The notes below the pieces were generated by a model. The model was not told where the DNA came from. It worked only from the letters and a program-made list of their open reading frames with translations, and made no database searches. A stretch of 64,000 nt of DNA from Osedax fenrisi (taxonomy: Eukaryota > Annelida > Polychaeta > Sabellida > Siboglinidae), in NCBI GenBank assembly GCA_964019155.1, contig OZ025243.1, positions 40,169,679 through 40,233,678 of the forward strand. The letters are read 5' to 3'. The translations under genes were made by a program, and so were the position numbers. Positions 12,339 to 25,352 of this stretch are shown here, piece after piece. The stretch's first letter is position 1. Each line of letters opens with the position of its first letter.

Positions 12339-13139
12339 GACAGTGATGTATGAAGTAGTCTACTACATACATCCAGGCCCGTAGCCACGAGTGACTGGGG
12401 TCTGTGAGGGCAAGCCCCCCCTATGATCGGCTAGGCCCCCCTTGAGATCAGGTAGACCCCTAAAAATTGTTTCACATTAAGTTATTTTCATATAGTATTT
12501 ACTAGATATTCAATTATATTTATATTTTATTTTATAATTTTATTTATATTACATTTATTTATTAGAATATATGTATTTTAGTCATAGACATTATAGTGAG
12601 GATCCAATTCATTATTTATGGTTTTATAAAATATTTTCTAAAATTATTGTAAATATTAAAAATAAATGTTAATAATTTAATTGTAATTAATTAATAGTTA
12701 CCCTATCATGAGCAAACAACATACAACTATTTGATTTTCTAACTAAATTAGGAGCAGACAATTTAATAGATCACAGAATAGCTGTAACAGAATCAAATAT
12801 CCAGCCATCCCTAAACCCAAACAATAGCACTACAAAATATGATACAAATAAATTTAAATTATCCTCCATCTGATCTCGTAAATGTTTGTCCTAAATGTAC
12901 AAGTGGTAGATAGCACCTATTGGAAATAAAATAAGAAGATTTACCGACAATATGTATATATATACAAAATAAAACAAATTTAATTTATATACATTTGTAG
13001 AATATAGTACTTTCACAGTAAGTGTTTTCTACAATTGGAATTTCGCAATGGAAAAATAAAATGGTTTGATAAATGGTCCCAATCATGTGATTCCTTCTAT
13101 GAATCGCGTTAAAAAGATCCAAATGTTGATTGACTACCA

Positions 13140-15600
13140 GTGCACTCTCCTAAAAAGTATTCTTTTCAGCTCCTCAATCCTAGATCTGTACGAAATAAAG
13201 TTGATTTGATTACACAATTAATTATTGATTCTAAATGTTCTATATATGATATTACTGAAATGTGGCTAACTATTAATGAGTCTGCTCTAGCTTCCAAACT
13301 GACCCCTGATGATTTTAAAGTATTGCCTTCTAATAAGTATACACCACATCGTCGTGGCGGCCTAGCTCTGTTATTCTCATCGGAACTTAAGCTCATTTCG
13401 TCATCTACCCCGTGTTTCTCTTCATATAAAATTATATTCTGTAATATTAAGTTTCCATCATTATTTACCATTATAATTATACTTATCTACCGTCCGCCTT
13501 CATCTAGCCTATGGAGTTTTTTAACTGACCTCTATTATATTTTAGTATCTTTCACATCAGTTAACACGGTTAATCTTGGTGATATTAATATTCAAATTAA
13601 TAATGAAAATAATGCTTCCTTATCTCAGAATAAACTTATATTTGAGTATTCCCTGACGCAACATGTTTTATTTACTACTAACACTAATAGTAATAATATT
13701 GATTTTTTTATATTTAGCTGATTCTAAATTTATTTCATATCCCACTCAAAGTTCTCTAATATCTAATCACGTTGTAATTTTATTTTATTTGAACTTTTCT
13801 GTGATACAAATTAATATACCTTCTAAATCGTTTCGGAAAATATCCTCTATTGATAAACCAATGTGTGTTAACTCTGTATTCCATCAACTTAGCAACATTA
13901 TATCTTCTGATTTGATAACACTTTTTGATTATTTTAATTTGACATTATATCATTCGATTGATGTTTTAGTACCCTCCATTGCTCTTGGCAACATAACTTA
14001 TTCTAAGTTTCCCTGGTTTAATATTGAGATTGTTAACCCTAGGCAACTACTTCGTAGACTATAGACAACTGTATACAACGTAAATATGCATCATCTAAAT
14101 TTGAATCTGATCTTTTTCCTTTAAACTTTTCGATAGCTTTACAAGAAAAAACTTCTCTCTACCAAATCATTATACTTCACTGATAGTTATGGAATATCTT
14201 CTAAGCAAGCTTATAAATTATATTTCACCTTAGTAGGTAAAACATAAACCAAGCATCTTCCTGACCAACCTGGTTTAGTTTTTTGTTCATTGATTTTAAA
14301 TTTCTTCCAACAAAAAATTGCTAGCATTATCAATGTACTTCCAAACATCAACTCGGCATGACCCAATCTAAATTTAAAATCCACTTATAATCACTTTTCA
14401 TGTTTTTCGCTTCTCACACAAGACATTTTACTCTCTTTGATGACATCCTTGAAAACCAATTACCCCTTAATCCTATTCCACTCAATCTACTTCGTTCATT
14501 ATCACCATATTGTATTGGACTTATCGCTGAAATCATTCATAGATCTCTTATATCATATATTATTCCATAATTAATGAAATATTCATAGATTATTCCGATT
14601 TAAAAAAACTACTCTTGACCAATCTAATTTTTAAAATTATCGTCCAATATCCCAGTTATTATCGATATCTAATACCTTAGCACGAGTTGTGTCCACTCAA
14701 CTTATTAATTACAGTATGTCCAATGATATGGTTGATAATTATCAATATGCGTATCTTCCTCATCGTAGTACCGAAACTGCCCTTATATTGATCATTAATG
14801 ATATTCTCATATCTCTTGATAATAAAGCCCCATGCCATATCGTACTACTATACTTATCTATTGATTTTTATACTCTCGATCACAATACTATTTTTTATTG
14901 TACTTAATGAAATTGGTATATACGGTCAACTCCACAGTTTGCTATGTAATTTGTTTCATCTAGAACATATTCGGTGAAGATTAACTCCTCGCTGTATCCT
15001 CATTATGTTAACATACATGGTTTTCCACAAGGATCTTTTCTTGGCCCTATTATTATAATATTAGGATATTTGTGAAAAATTGATTTTATAGGAAGAATAT
15101 AAATAATGAACACGATAGGGCCAAGAACATAGCCTTGTGGAATACTATGTATGTTAAAATAATGAGTTATAACTATCATCTTTTGCCGATGATCTTCTGA
15201 TATAGCATTTTCCTAGTTCTAGTGATTATGATCTGATTCAAATATCTATGTGTAATTGTATTACTGCTCTCACTCAATGGTTCTCTAATAATTCTATTTA
15301 ATAATATATGACTAAAACTAATACTATCATATTAACAAGACCAATTCTCCTCTATCAATCACTCATCCTTTTCTACTATCTCTTCAAACTTCTCAATCTA
15401 TAACTATATTTGGTTTCACAATAACCTATCACCTAGACTAATATCAACACATTAATAATATGATACGCACTTCTAACTATTTTCTATATACTATTAGAAA
15501 ATCTCGTTATAAACTTAACTTTGCCATGAATACATGTTTAATTAACTAGCTAGTATTTAGTAGACTCATCTACTGATGATATTATTGTATACGTTACCTG
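13140..15600 (+). pseudogene. CR1/L2-like non-LTR retrotransposon relic (endonuclease plus reverse transcriptase)
   Basis: The first open stretch (13140-13718) looks like an APE-type endonuclease. It shows a start NPRSVRNKVDLI, ITEMWL (the LTETWL motif), RRGGLALLFSS, IYRPPSSS and LGDINIQIN (the GDFN motif). A frameshift in a T-rich run near 13700 moves the reading into 13663-14062 with ISNHVVI, matching the SDH motif. Further on, reverse transcriptase pieces appear: YAYLPHRSTETALILIINDI then LYLSIDFYTLDHN (14689-14904), GFPQGSFLGP near 15020 and FADDLL near 15190. Stops and shifts throughout make it dead. The RSTETAL and SLDN pattern favours CR1/L2. A short inverted segment disrupts it at 15052-15157. 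Confidence 0.8.
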
Positions 15601-15865
15601 TTAACCTGATAATACTGATTTTAAAAATGTTATCATATGCATATAAAGTTACGTTTATATAGTGTATAATATACACACACAATGTAATGTTATGTATTGT
15701 TTATGCATACCCTGTGTAATTCAAATTGTGTGTCAATATAAGTAATAGAGTATACTAATAAATTACTAGTAGTGATATTATTACTAGTAGGATATTATTA
15801 TTACATATGCTAGTTTATATTCATTACATTTTAGTCTTAACATTTTGTGGGGCCTTCCCCCATAG

Positions 15866-15891
15866 AGCTAGAGAGAAATTTCTCTCTAGCT
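15866..15891. repeat. Perfect 26-bp palindrome
   Basis: AGCTAGAGAGAAA followed by its exact reverse complement, next to the right end of the CAGGCCCGTAG element and flanked by C-rich tracts. Confidence 0.85.
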
Positions 15892-15933
15892 TTGTGCTTT
15901 CCCTCCTAGTATACATTTCTGACTACGGGCCTG

Positions 15934-16761
15934 CAATACTGTATACATCACTGCATATGTCACATCATATCCCACTACAGTAGTAAACAAAGGTTACGGC
16001 AAGATATATAGCCAGTTTACCCACTACACACGCTCACGACATATGTCGTCTGTCTGTCCATCGCATGCGTATAGTTTTACATGCGTACGTGCTTACGTGC
16101 ACAGGTACGCATGTGTGTATGTAGTACATAGTATGTACAGATGTACGTATGTATACGAGTAACAATGAACCATACACCGTATATTGTATACGCAGATTTT
16201 GCAAAGCAATTATAGACAACTCTTTATGTATACCTGCGTCGTGCGGCTCGCTATATCTATATATATATATTATGTATGATACATTCTTGTATACATACAG
16301 TTATACATATATATGATAATATACATTATATACAAAAGTTATATATAAAAGTTATTATGTATACGTTTACCGTATATATACTATATTGTATACACATGTG
16401 TGTATGTTAATATTGATGAACGTGTGTAAGTATACATCATACTAGTGTTAGTAATAACTGGTATATATTAAGGTATAGTATGTATGCATACACATACACA
16501 CATACGTCACACATTTACATACGTCACATATATACATACACTCGTGACCTACATGCGATTAAACTCGTGCCTTGGCTGACATTTCTTCGGTCAATTGACA
16601 CCTGTCACTCAACATTATGTATATTACGCTGGACTACTTACATAATAAAAATCATAGACACGTGACTCGAATGTCTACGATAACTATAAATACATATATC
16701 TATTATTAGCATCTATGAATTATATGCATATTTAATATGGCCGTCAATTTAATGAAGAAGA

Positions 16762-16804
<43 letters not shown>

Positions 16805-17260
16805 GATGTGTGTGTGTATAATTATGTATGTATATATTAATATATGTATGCATATTAAAACTACATTATATAACATAATATTAATCGGGTACGTGAAGAA
16901 AATAAACTAAAGATCAGTTTATATGTTATTGATGGTATTTTGATGTATATAAATAATTATTGTAACGTTAAAACACGAGAGAGGTACCTTTTATATACAT
17001 TGACTGTTATTATAATAACTATATATATTATATATATAATAAATTTCAAAACAACTCTAAGTGAATATAATTATAAAACGGGATTATTTATTATGTACGA
17101 AATATAAAAAAATACATTAAATAAAATAAATTTACAATAATTGAATTGGATAATATTTATTTTGTATTTAATTAAGCTATATTATTATAATCATATTGGC
17201 TGATATTTATCATATTTAATTAATTTTATTTTAAATCAAAATATCGAGATTTAATTATAT
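15934..17260. other. Non-coding DNA with (TA)n and GT-rich stretches
   Basis: No gene was recognised. There is a (TA)n at about 16764-16793, and many GTATAC/TGTATAC words around 16100-16520 that give short frames without motifs. Confidence 0.5.
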
Positions 17261-17261
17261 T

Positions 17262-19740
17262 TAGATAGATAGATAGATGATTTATTTATACACAAATATA
17301 ACAAAGATAGTTCTCATTTGTGTTTTAGCAAAATAATAATACATAAATAAATAAACGATAATATAATATATAAGTAAAAAAATAGGATTTTTAGATTAAT
17401 AAACGTGACAACAAATAAAATAATATAAAATAAAAATATACGAATATTAAAAATGACCAATAATACAAACTTTGACTTTACTTTTGAAACGTTCTATTGA
17501 TGTCACACGTCTTAGATCTCGATGTAGACTATTCCATAGTGCAGCTGCCACATGCCGAAAAGATCTCTTGCCATATCTATCCAGCTTGAAATTATGGTAA
17601 CGAATTATTTTGCTGATAGACGATCTAGACTCTAGATTCTAGAAATTCTCGACTCAATCCGGTACGTTAGCAAATCCTTTTAGGTGATTTAAGGTATATG
17701 TCTTTATAAACAATCATAATAATTGTATATATTGATCGCTTTTTAGTAGATAACCATTTTATGCCATCTAATTTTTCGGAGGTGCATGAGTGATAAAATA
17801 ATTGTATGCGAAATAGTAAGCGTACTGAAGACCGTATAAATCTATTTATGCTATTTATAGAATCTAAAGGAAGTCCGTTGTATACAGAATTACAGTACCT
17901 AATACAAGATAGGACTGTATATTCAATAAGGATCTTACAATTGTTATCAGGTAAAAAAATTCTAATAATTTGTATTATGTGTAAATTAAAAAAAGAAGAT
18001 AAAGACATACACTTGAGATTTGATCGATAAAACTTAGCTTACTATTACAAATAAAACCAAGATTTTTAACAGAATTTGTTGGCGAAATAATGTGTTCATC
18101 AACAATTACTGGAGGAAAATGGAATTAACACTATCAAAATAATAAGAGAGTTTTTAGACATATTTAACATTAGATTATTTTGTAAAAACCAATTATTTAA
18201 GGTATTAAAACAATTTAACAAAGAATAATTATCAGAAGGAATAACATGTAATGGCAGTTAGATATAAATTTGTAAATAATACGCATAAAGATGATAATTA
18301 ATATCAGGAAACTGGTGGAAAATGTCAATCAAAGGTAACAGATAAATTGTGAATAATATAGGACTAAGTACTGAACCATGTAATACACCATGACTAAGTC
18401 ATTTTTTAGATGAATATTCATTATTAATTTTTATAGAAAAATATCTATTTTGAAGATACGATATAAACCATAATATAACAGTATCAGATAAACCAATGAT
18501 TTGTAAGCGATATAATAAATAATTAATTAATTGCTTAGCCACAATTTTTTCAATAATTTTACTTATAAAGGGTAATTGTGATATTGGTATATAATTGGTT
18601 AATATTTCTTTATCGAGATTATGCTTTTTAAGAAGTGGTATAACTACTGCATGCTTTAAAATATCAGGTATTTTCTCAGTTCTAAGATAACTTTTAACAA
18701 CCGTGGATATAAAAGGTGTTAGAAAAGAAGCCAGATTATGAAATAAGGAAATAGGAAGAGGATCAATATAAGATGAAGATTTTAAAATGATGATTAATTT
18801 ATATATTTCAACATTTGAAAATGAACAAAAATAATTAAAATAGTTATCAGAAGAATAATTCTCAACAGTTAGATCATATAATGTATATAATACTAATACA
18901 TTATTGGAAATGGTGGGTCAGATATCAGATAATTATTGATATAAAAATCAGAAAAAAAGATTGAACAGATCCTTATCAGTATGTGTTGGTAAAGATTTAG
19001 GAGAACCATTATTGTATAGAGAATAAACAAATGACAATTTTTTTTAGTATAATTTCCGCAATTTAATATTTTATCCTGAAATAAATTGGTTTTAACAGAT
19101 AACAGTGATTTCAAATAAATCAATCGCATAACCTTACATTCACGAACATTTATAGAATTCGGTTCATGTAGATATATTTTCTCCAGTTTTATTAAATTTC
19201 TTTTCAAATTAGATAATGTAGAATTATAGGATTACCAAGGAGATAATAGATGAGGGAAACATTTTGTTTTTTTTAAAGGAGCAAAAGTATCCTAAATCTT
19301 TGATAATGTATCATTAAAATAAGTCATATCTATATTATCAATTGATATATATTCGGATATAACGAAAGAAAATAAATCAAAATAAATTGATTTAATATTT
19401 CTATAGTAAACAATAGAACTAGCTGTATTCAATTTGAACATTTTATACTTACAAATAATTGTAAAATGATCCATAATGAGACCCGAGGGAATAGTAGATT
19501 TGATTATGGAACTGTATTCATGCGTTACAATTAAATCTAAACAATTACCATGAATATGGGTAGGAAAGTCAACATGCTAATAATTTACTAATACTTGAAA
19601 AAGTGTATATGTTAAATTATATGTATAAAGAATTTCATCATAATTTACCTTATCATATAAGTTGAGAAATTATTCTATATTAAAATGATTAAACTAAATA
19701 CTAATATTGAATGTTTATCTGTTTCTGGTTGTATGGAATT
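17262..19740 (-). pseudogene. CR1/L2-like LINE relic with (ATCT)n 3' tail
   Basis: Read on the minus strand, 5' to 3': a post-endonuclease region with SDH-like IMDHFTI then TFAPLKKTK and HLLSPW (about 19470-19230), a basic linker, then reverse transcriptase. The latter has ILWFISYLQNRYFSIKIN and HGVLHGSVLSPILFTIYLLP (about 18480-18340), equivalent to GVPQGSVLGP, followed by a degenerate YAYYLQIYI in place of YADDLQIY. The C-terminal part has YCNSVYNGLP (17667-18008). It ends with ATCT repeats (17262-17280). Many stops are present. The missing Asp residues in the catalytic box also make it inactive. Confidence 0.75.
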
Positions 19741-21149
19741 AATTTAATGTAATTATCATAATTCAGTTACTTATAATATCTAAAAAAAAAAATAAATAAA
19801 TAGTATATATATTAATATAGGTATATAGGTATATATAGGTAATTACCTATAGGAAATAATTTAATTGATATTGTACCTAAGTACCTACATATTTAGTAAT
19901 GTAATGTAAATTCATTCATACTATAGTTTACTTCAGTTTATGAAACAGATATCGGAGCCAGGAGCCAACTTTAATAAGTGAACGCCGTATTCTGATATTG
20001 AAGATATTATTTATTTATTATACTATTATTATATTATTCAAATTTATTATTTATATTTTTTATAGCTCGTATTTTTGTTTTTTCGATTATATATATTATT
20101 TAAATTAATGACTTCTTGTTTCTTATTGTACTTTTGTATTATGTGTATGTAACGCTCTTCATATCATGTACATATTACGGTTTCCTATTTATTATATGAT
20201 AGCAATATATTAGATAGGAATGATTAGATACCAATGAAATACTTGTGGACTAATATACCAACACATGTAGACGATAAAGGCAATACGGGCATGCCATGTA
20301 TGCATGTTGTGAGTAGATATGTACTGCACATGATATTGGATCTAGTTGGTTTACTGTGTAATTTAATTATGTTATAGTTATTATATATTAGTATAGTAAT
20401 ATTTATCATATTTTGTTAAGTTTTTTATTTTGTTTGATTGATAATTTATTTAAGCAAATACATAGCCGAAAATATAATCGAAAGTATAAAGTATAAATAT
20501 TTGCTAACGATAACATACGTTATAGAAATACACAAAGAATAATACGAAATTAAAAAATTAAAGAAATTAAAACGTTTTACAAATACCGTAATTGTTATTA
20601 TATTTTTTTCTTGAAACCATTATTTAAAGCATATTTCTCATAAAGGGTTCATTTGTTACTTATTATATGACTATATTTTATTGTATACATATTTCATGTG
20701 TATTACTTATTTATTTATAGGATATAATTAAAATAAATAGTATTAATTCATTAATATATATATATATATATATATCATTTATAAATAATAATAATATGTA
20801 TTAGTGTACTTTTAATTGTAGGATATATGATGTAATAACTGTTAACTAACGATCACCGAGGGAAGACGTGACAATCGTGATATAGAAGTCATTAAAATAT
20901 CATACATAATACATTATACAATGGTATTCATGTCAACCTATCTATTTTTTGATTTATGATATATCATATATGTAATAATTGAATATACTCGTGAATACAT
21001 ATACATTATTTTTGTAATATAGTGCAATATTTTTAACATTATATATATATATAAATATATATAATGAGTGAATACGTTGATATATATACCTACATAATAT
21101 AATATTTTAGTGAATGTTAGCACATTTGATATATTTATAATCAATCGTA
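19741..21149. other. AT-rich non-coding DNA
   Basis: No gene was recognised. There is a (TA)n at about 20755-20774. Short frames lack motifs. Confidence 0.5.
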
Positions 21150-21490
21150 AACACATCCCACTACACATCCCACTACACAACATACTACACAGCCTACTAC
21201 ACAACCTACTACACAGCCCACTATACACCCCACTACACAACCCACTAAACACCCCACTACATAGCACACTACACAACCCACTACACAGCCCACTACACAA
21301 CCCACTACACAGCCCACTACACAACATACTACACATCCCACTACACAACATACTACACAGCCTACTACACAACCTACTACACAGCCCACTATACACCCCA
21401 CTACACAACCCACTAAACACCCCACTACATAGCACACTACACAACCCACTACACAACCCACTACACAGCCCACTACACAACCCACTATAT
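21150..21490. repeat. 12-bp minisatellite with a 168-bp higher-order repeat
   Basis: The unit is CCCACTACACAR with a few variants (CATACTACACAG, CACTATACACCC, CACTAAACACCC). A block of 14 units (168 bp), recognisable by its variant order, occurs twice, from 21181 and from 21349. Because 12 is divisible by 3, several frames on both strands stay open and give repeats such as NPLHSPLH or CSGLCSGL. I regard these as by-products rather than proteins, since no start context or flanking coding sequence supports them. Confidence 0.95.
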
Positions 21491-21709
21491 AAAGTCACTA
21501 GAGAGAAAGAGAGAGAGAATGTTTAAATGTAACCTATTCATGATAATATTTCACTAATGTTCTTACTTATATTCAATACATAATACAATAAGCCGTATAT
21601 CATCAATATTAACGATTATAATGGTAATATAATCTATATATATATATATATATATATAGACTATATATAATATCGTATACAATTATATCATGGTATTTTT
21701 GAAAGTCAT

Positions 21710-22400
21710 CTAAATTATTGTTCATCTATTTGGGTAATACTTTTAATCCCACTCCCACTCACACATATTAAAATAGCTAATACTAAAATATAAATAAAAA
21801 CTAATATAACAATCTTAGGTGTTATACTTGATAAACACTTAACGCTAAATATAGTTAAACAATGCAATAATAAACTATATCAATTAAAACAAATAAAACA
21901 CCTTCTGAATCAATCATCCCTCAACATATTAACCTCCGCTTATATAATATCAAAACTTGATTATTGTAACTCCATACTTACTGATATAAAGACTAAAAAT
22001 TACAAGAAAGACGACTTAATAAAATAATAAACCTAACATGCAAACTCATTTTAAACTACCTAAACGAACACACACACCACAGACTACCGACAAAAACTAA
22101 ACTGGCTTATATTTAAACAAATATCCACATATAAAACCCTTAATATTATACATACTGCCATATATAACAATTTTTCTAAATGCATTAGAGACTCAATTAA
22201 TCTTAAATAAATAACTAAATTAAGATCATCAAATAGTACCCTCCTGAAATACAACCCATCGACTAACTACTCATCATTATGGAATAAACTCCCCAATACT
22301 ATTACTAATGAGAAACTATCAACTACATTTAAAACAAACTATACATACACTTACTTGAACTTAACTAAATGTATTCACTAAATTTACATACTGACTAATT
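21710..22400 (+). pseudogene. CR1/L2-like LINE relic, C-terminal part of reverse transcriptase
   Basis: With some frame changes the reading gives ILGVILDKHLTLN, then LKQIKHLLNQSSLNILTSAY, ISKLDYCNSIL, then WLIFKQISTYKTLNIIHTAI and RSSNSTLLKY with SLWNKLPNTI (about 21810-22300). This order is typical of the thumb and C-terminal region of CR1/L2 reverse transcriptases (LGV..D, SRLDYCNSLL, W..LP). It is 5' truncated and interrupted by stops near 22025. Confidence 0.7.
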
Positions 22401-22532
22401 TAATTACTAACTTACTATCCTCCCACACCTTACTTTACTGCATTTATTATAATTATTTTACTATTACTACTCTCATAGTATGTATGGCAGAGCACACCGA
22501 ACGGACACGAAAACTTCAACAACTAGCCGGTG

Positions 22533-23098
22533 ATGACTATTCGCCAGAACGAAATCTACGATCTTTGTAAACTCATCGGACCCTACATTTTGTCCTACTT
22601 CTATATTCAGTGGTCGGCGGTATTCGGTAAGTATTGTATCACATTAGCGCTTATAAACGTTCATATTGTTGCGAGGGGCGGAGTTAAGATAATAGACCGC
22701 GCCCCCTTAATGGATAATATCCTAGTGACTATAACCCATCCTCCGTAACCGCTACGCAGACTTTAGCTAACCTCGTGAAATGGGCGGTACTTTACGAAGA
22801 CACGCCCCCGTTTAGGGGGAGGATCTAGTAGGCGTGTCTTCGACCGTGTAATGACCTCTACATCACGACGTCGACATTGAAGTATGCCGCCAGGTTGTAA
22901 CCCGGAGGAATGTGTTCAACGAACGCATACCGAACATCCTCATGCCTATGTTCTCTCAAGGTCCTGCGTAGCCCGCGGGCTTAAACGCGGGTTTAAACGC
23001 GTTTACTTAGGAATACACGTAATATATATATATATATATTTGTATATATTACATACAATACTGTTATATGCAAATACTAGTATTGTTTAATATAGTTA

Positions 23099-23140
<42 letters not shown>

Positions 23141-23218
23141 ATAAGTCTAATGGAATTCATTTATATTCAACCTATATATACATATTGTACCATGAGCTCA
23201 TTTATCATAATTTAACTC

Positions 23219-23267
<49 letters not shown>

Positions 23268-23401
23268 ATATGTGAAGTCCTCGGTGATCTATACCATTGC
23301 TGCATATTAAATACAGCCTATGTCCTCCTAACAGGCACGGAGAAATACACGGAGTTGGTAGAGTTGTTCATTGAGAATATCGGTCTATTCGAGCTTAACA
23401 A
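22533..23401 (+). CDS. Candidate host gene, two exons (22533-22626 and 23335-23401), incomplete
   Basis: An ATG at 22533 opens 94 coding bases (MTIRQNEIYDLCKLIGPYIL and onward to SAVF plus one base) that end exactly at GTAAGT (22627), a near-ideal splice donor. At 23335, after a pyrimidine-rich CCTCCTAACAG acceptor, a second segment restores the frame (phase 1): FGTEKYTELVELFIENIGLF, then ELNK. Both segments have mixed codon use, unlike the surrounding TA repeats. A possible exit is the weak donor AAGTTAAT at 23402; otherwise the reading runs into (TA)n. I do not recognise the protein, and it lacks known motifs. The 708-bp intron contains a GC-rich hairpin. Chance agreement of signals is possible. 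Confidence 0.35.
22795..22842. repeat. GC-rich nested hairpin
   Basis: CGAAGACACGCC (22795-22806) pairs perfectly with GGCGTGTCTTCG (22831-22842). Inside it CCCCC (22805-22809) can pair instead with GGGGG (22815-22819). It lies in a GC-rich island (about 22640-23010) that is striking against the AT-rich background. Confidence 0.8.
22884..23012 (+). other. GC-rich open stretch of unclear nature
   Basis: An ATG at 22884 starts MPPGCNPEECVQRTHTEHPH and continues to the (TA)n at about 23022. Base composition is coding-like, but there is no homology I recognise. It lies inside the inferred intron of the 22533 gene. It could be an alternative exon, a fragment of an unrecognised element, or chance. 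Confidence 0.2.
23103..23262. repeat. (TA)n microsatellites
   Basis: Two pure TA runs at about 23103-23136 and 23222-23262. A third lies at 23420-23444, just before the LINE. Confidence 0.95.
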
Positions 23402-23499
23402 GTTAATAATTTACTATCCAATATATATATATATATATATATATAATTATAACACATTTGGTAGACATCGTTTGAATTATGTCATCCATTATCGATAAT

Positions 23500-25352
23500 T
23501 TTTACAAATATTCTAGATTCAGGGATTTGTCCGGATATTTGGAAAATATCACATATTATTCCAATATTCAAAAAAGGTGACGCTACTAAACCAGCAAATT
23601 ATCGGCCCATTAGCATTCTACCTAGCACGCTCATTATTTTTGAAAAAATTCTTTCTAATAATGTAACTTTCTATTTACGTTCAAATAATTATATTACTAA
23701 ATGTCAATACGGATTTTTAGCTGGAAAGTCAACTGAATTGCAACTAATATCTTTTTATAAAAAAATGTATGAAGCAAGAGATGCATTCATAATATCGATA
23801 TTGTATATATAATTTAGCTAAGGATTTTGACAAAGTATCACATTCTAAACTTTTGCATAAATTATCTTATTATGGCGTTAGTGGTAATCTTTATAAATGG
23901 TTAAAATCTTATTTACTCGATAGAAAACAACGTGTTAAAATTAATGATAGTTTCTCTAACTTTTCACCAGTTATATCTGGTGTTCCTCGAGGGTCCGTTA
24001 TAGGTCCGTTGTTATTCTTAATTTATATTAATGATTTACCAAATATTATAAAACCACCCATATATGCTTCTCTATTTGCAGATGATGCTAAGCTTTTATA
24101 TTCTTTTAAGCCCACAGAAAGTTGTTTACCTTTACAATGTGCTCTTGATGAACTTAGTGATTGGATGAAGAGATGGGAACTAGAAATTGCTCTAACTAAA
24201 TGTGTTGTCATGCGAATTGGTAATAAAAACCCTGTTAATTCATATTTCATTAATGATTTTGAACTGCCTATACACACTTCATTCAAGGATTTAGGCATAA
24301 CATTTAATGATAATATGAGTTTTAATACTCATATTAATACTATATGTACTAAAGCACACTTAATTATTAATAGATTATTTAGATGTTTCATCACCAATGA
24401 TTATATATATATTTGCTTAAAGCCTATATATCATACGTTCGCCCTATTGTGGAATCGGATTCATCTGTCTGGAATCCAGACAATTTCATATGCAATTCTA
24501 ACAATATAGAAAATATTCAAATCTATTTCACTAAAATACTTTTTTATAGATGTAACCTTACTAAACGGTCTTATGAAGATAGAATTATTCTTCTCAATAT
24601 TAAAACTTTATTTCATCGCAGGTTATTAGCTGATCTTACCCTGACATATAAGATACTGAACGGACTTGTCGATGTGTATGCAACTGATATATTTGATCTA
24701 TATAGCAACAATTGCAGAGGGCCTAAAGTGAAGATACGAAAGAAAAAGTGTAGAACAAACGCCCATCTGAATTATTTTGGAAATAGAGTTTGCTCTTCCT
24801 GGAACGCGTTACCCTTTACAATTACATCTTGTAAAACCGTAACACTTTTCTGTGAAAAATTAATTCACACCAAATGTATCAATCATGTTATTGTTATTCC
24901 GTATTAATTGTACCAATATATAGTATCTAATATTATGCTTGCTGTCAGCAGTTTACGGTAGCTTAACGCCAGGAGACGTCAACCAAATTACTTACTAGGG
25001 ACTCATCCACCCTTGGGAATTGATCCATCCCATATGGGCCTTGCCAACCCGAGACCTTCGGTTTTGTTACCTCTCCTGTTTGACAACTTGCACTGTCAGA
25101 TACTATATATTGATTCAACGGCTCGTATAATCCAATGTTTTATTTTTATTTTACTTCTCAGTTTATTTCTTGTTTTTTTGTATCGTGTCGTTTTGTATTA
25201 CTATTATCACATTTATATATTTTGTTTATATGTTATATAATTATATGTTTATATATAATTATAACTTAAGTTTAAAAGAAATTTCTTTATATAGGTATAC
25301 CTATAACCAGTAATGCAATAAACTTTTAATCTAATCTATCTATCTATCTATA
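23500..25352 (+). pseudogene. Jockey-like non-LTR retrotransposon, 5' truncated, reverse transcriptase nearly open
   Basis: The reading starts in the RT fingers: GICPDIWKISHIIPIFKKGD, ANYRPISILPS and YGFLAGKSTELQL (about 23518-23740). A stop interrupts it near 23812. The palm follows without a break (23853-24410): LSYYGVSGNLYKWLKSYLLD, SGVPRGSVIGPLLFLIYIND, the intact catalytic FADDAKLL (24075-24098) and FKDLGITFNDNMSF. Near 24400 a short TATATATAT run changes frame, and the thumb and C-terminus continue at 24413-24907 (AYISYVRPIVESDSSVWNP, FGNRVCSSWNALP). The 3' UTR ends with AATAAACTTTTAATCTAATC and (ATCT)n (25324-25350). No endonuclease is present. GVPRG instead of GVPQG is unusual. It is the best preserved LINE in the window. 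Confidence 0.85.

Larger units (their letters stand above)
12374..15933. mobile_element. Candidate inverted-repeat element CAGGCCCGTAGCCA
   Basis: The left end CAGGCCCGTAGCCA (12374-12387) and the right end TGACTACGGGCCTG (15920-15933) are inverted copies matching at 13 of 14 positions. Near the left end is GGGCAAGCCCCCCC and near the right end GGGGCCTTCCCCC. No clear target-site duplication is visible, and the interior is mostly a LINE relic. It could be one transposon carrying a nested LINE, or two separate solo ends. No transposase was seen. Confidence 0.45.

Noticed and set aside
20938..21526. Long repetitive reading frames on both strands over the minisatellite
   Set aside because: They arise because the 12-bp unit is divisible by three; no gene context supports them.
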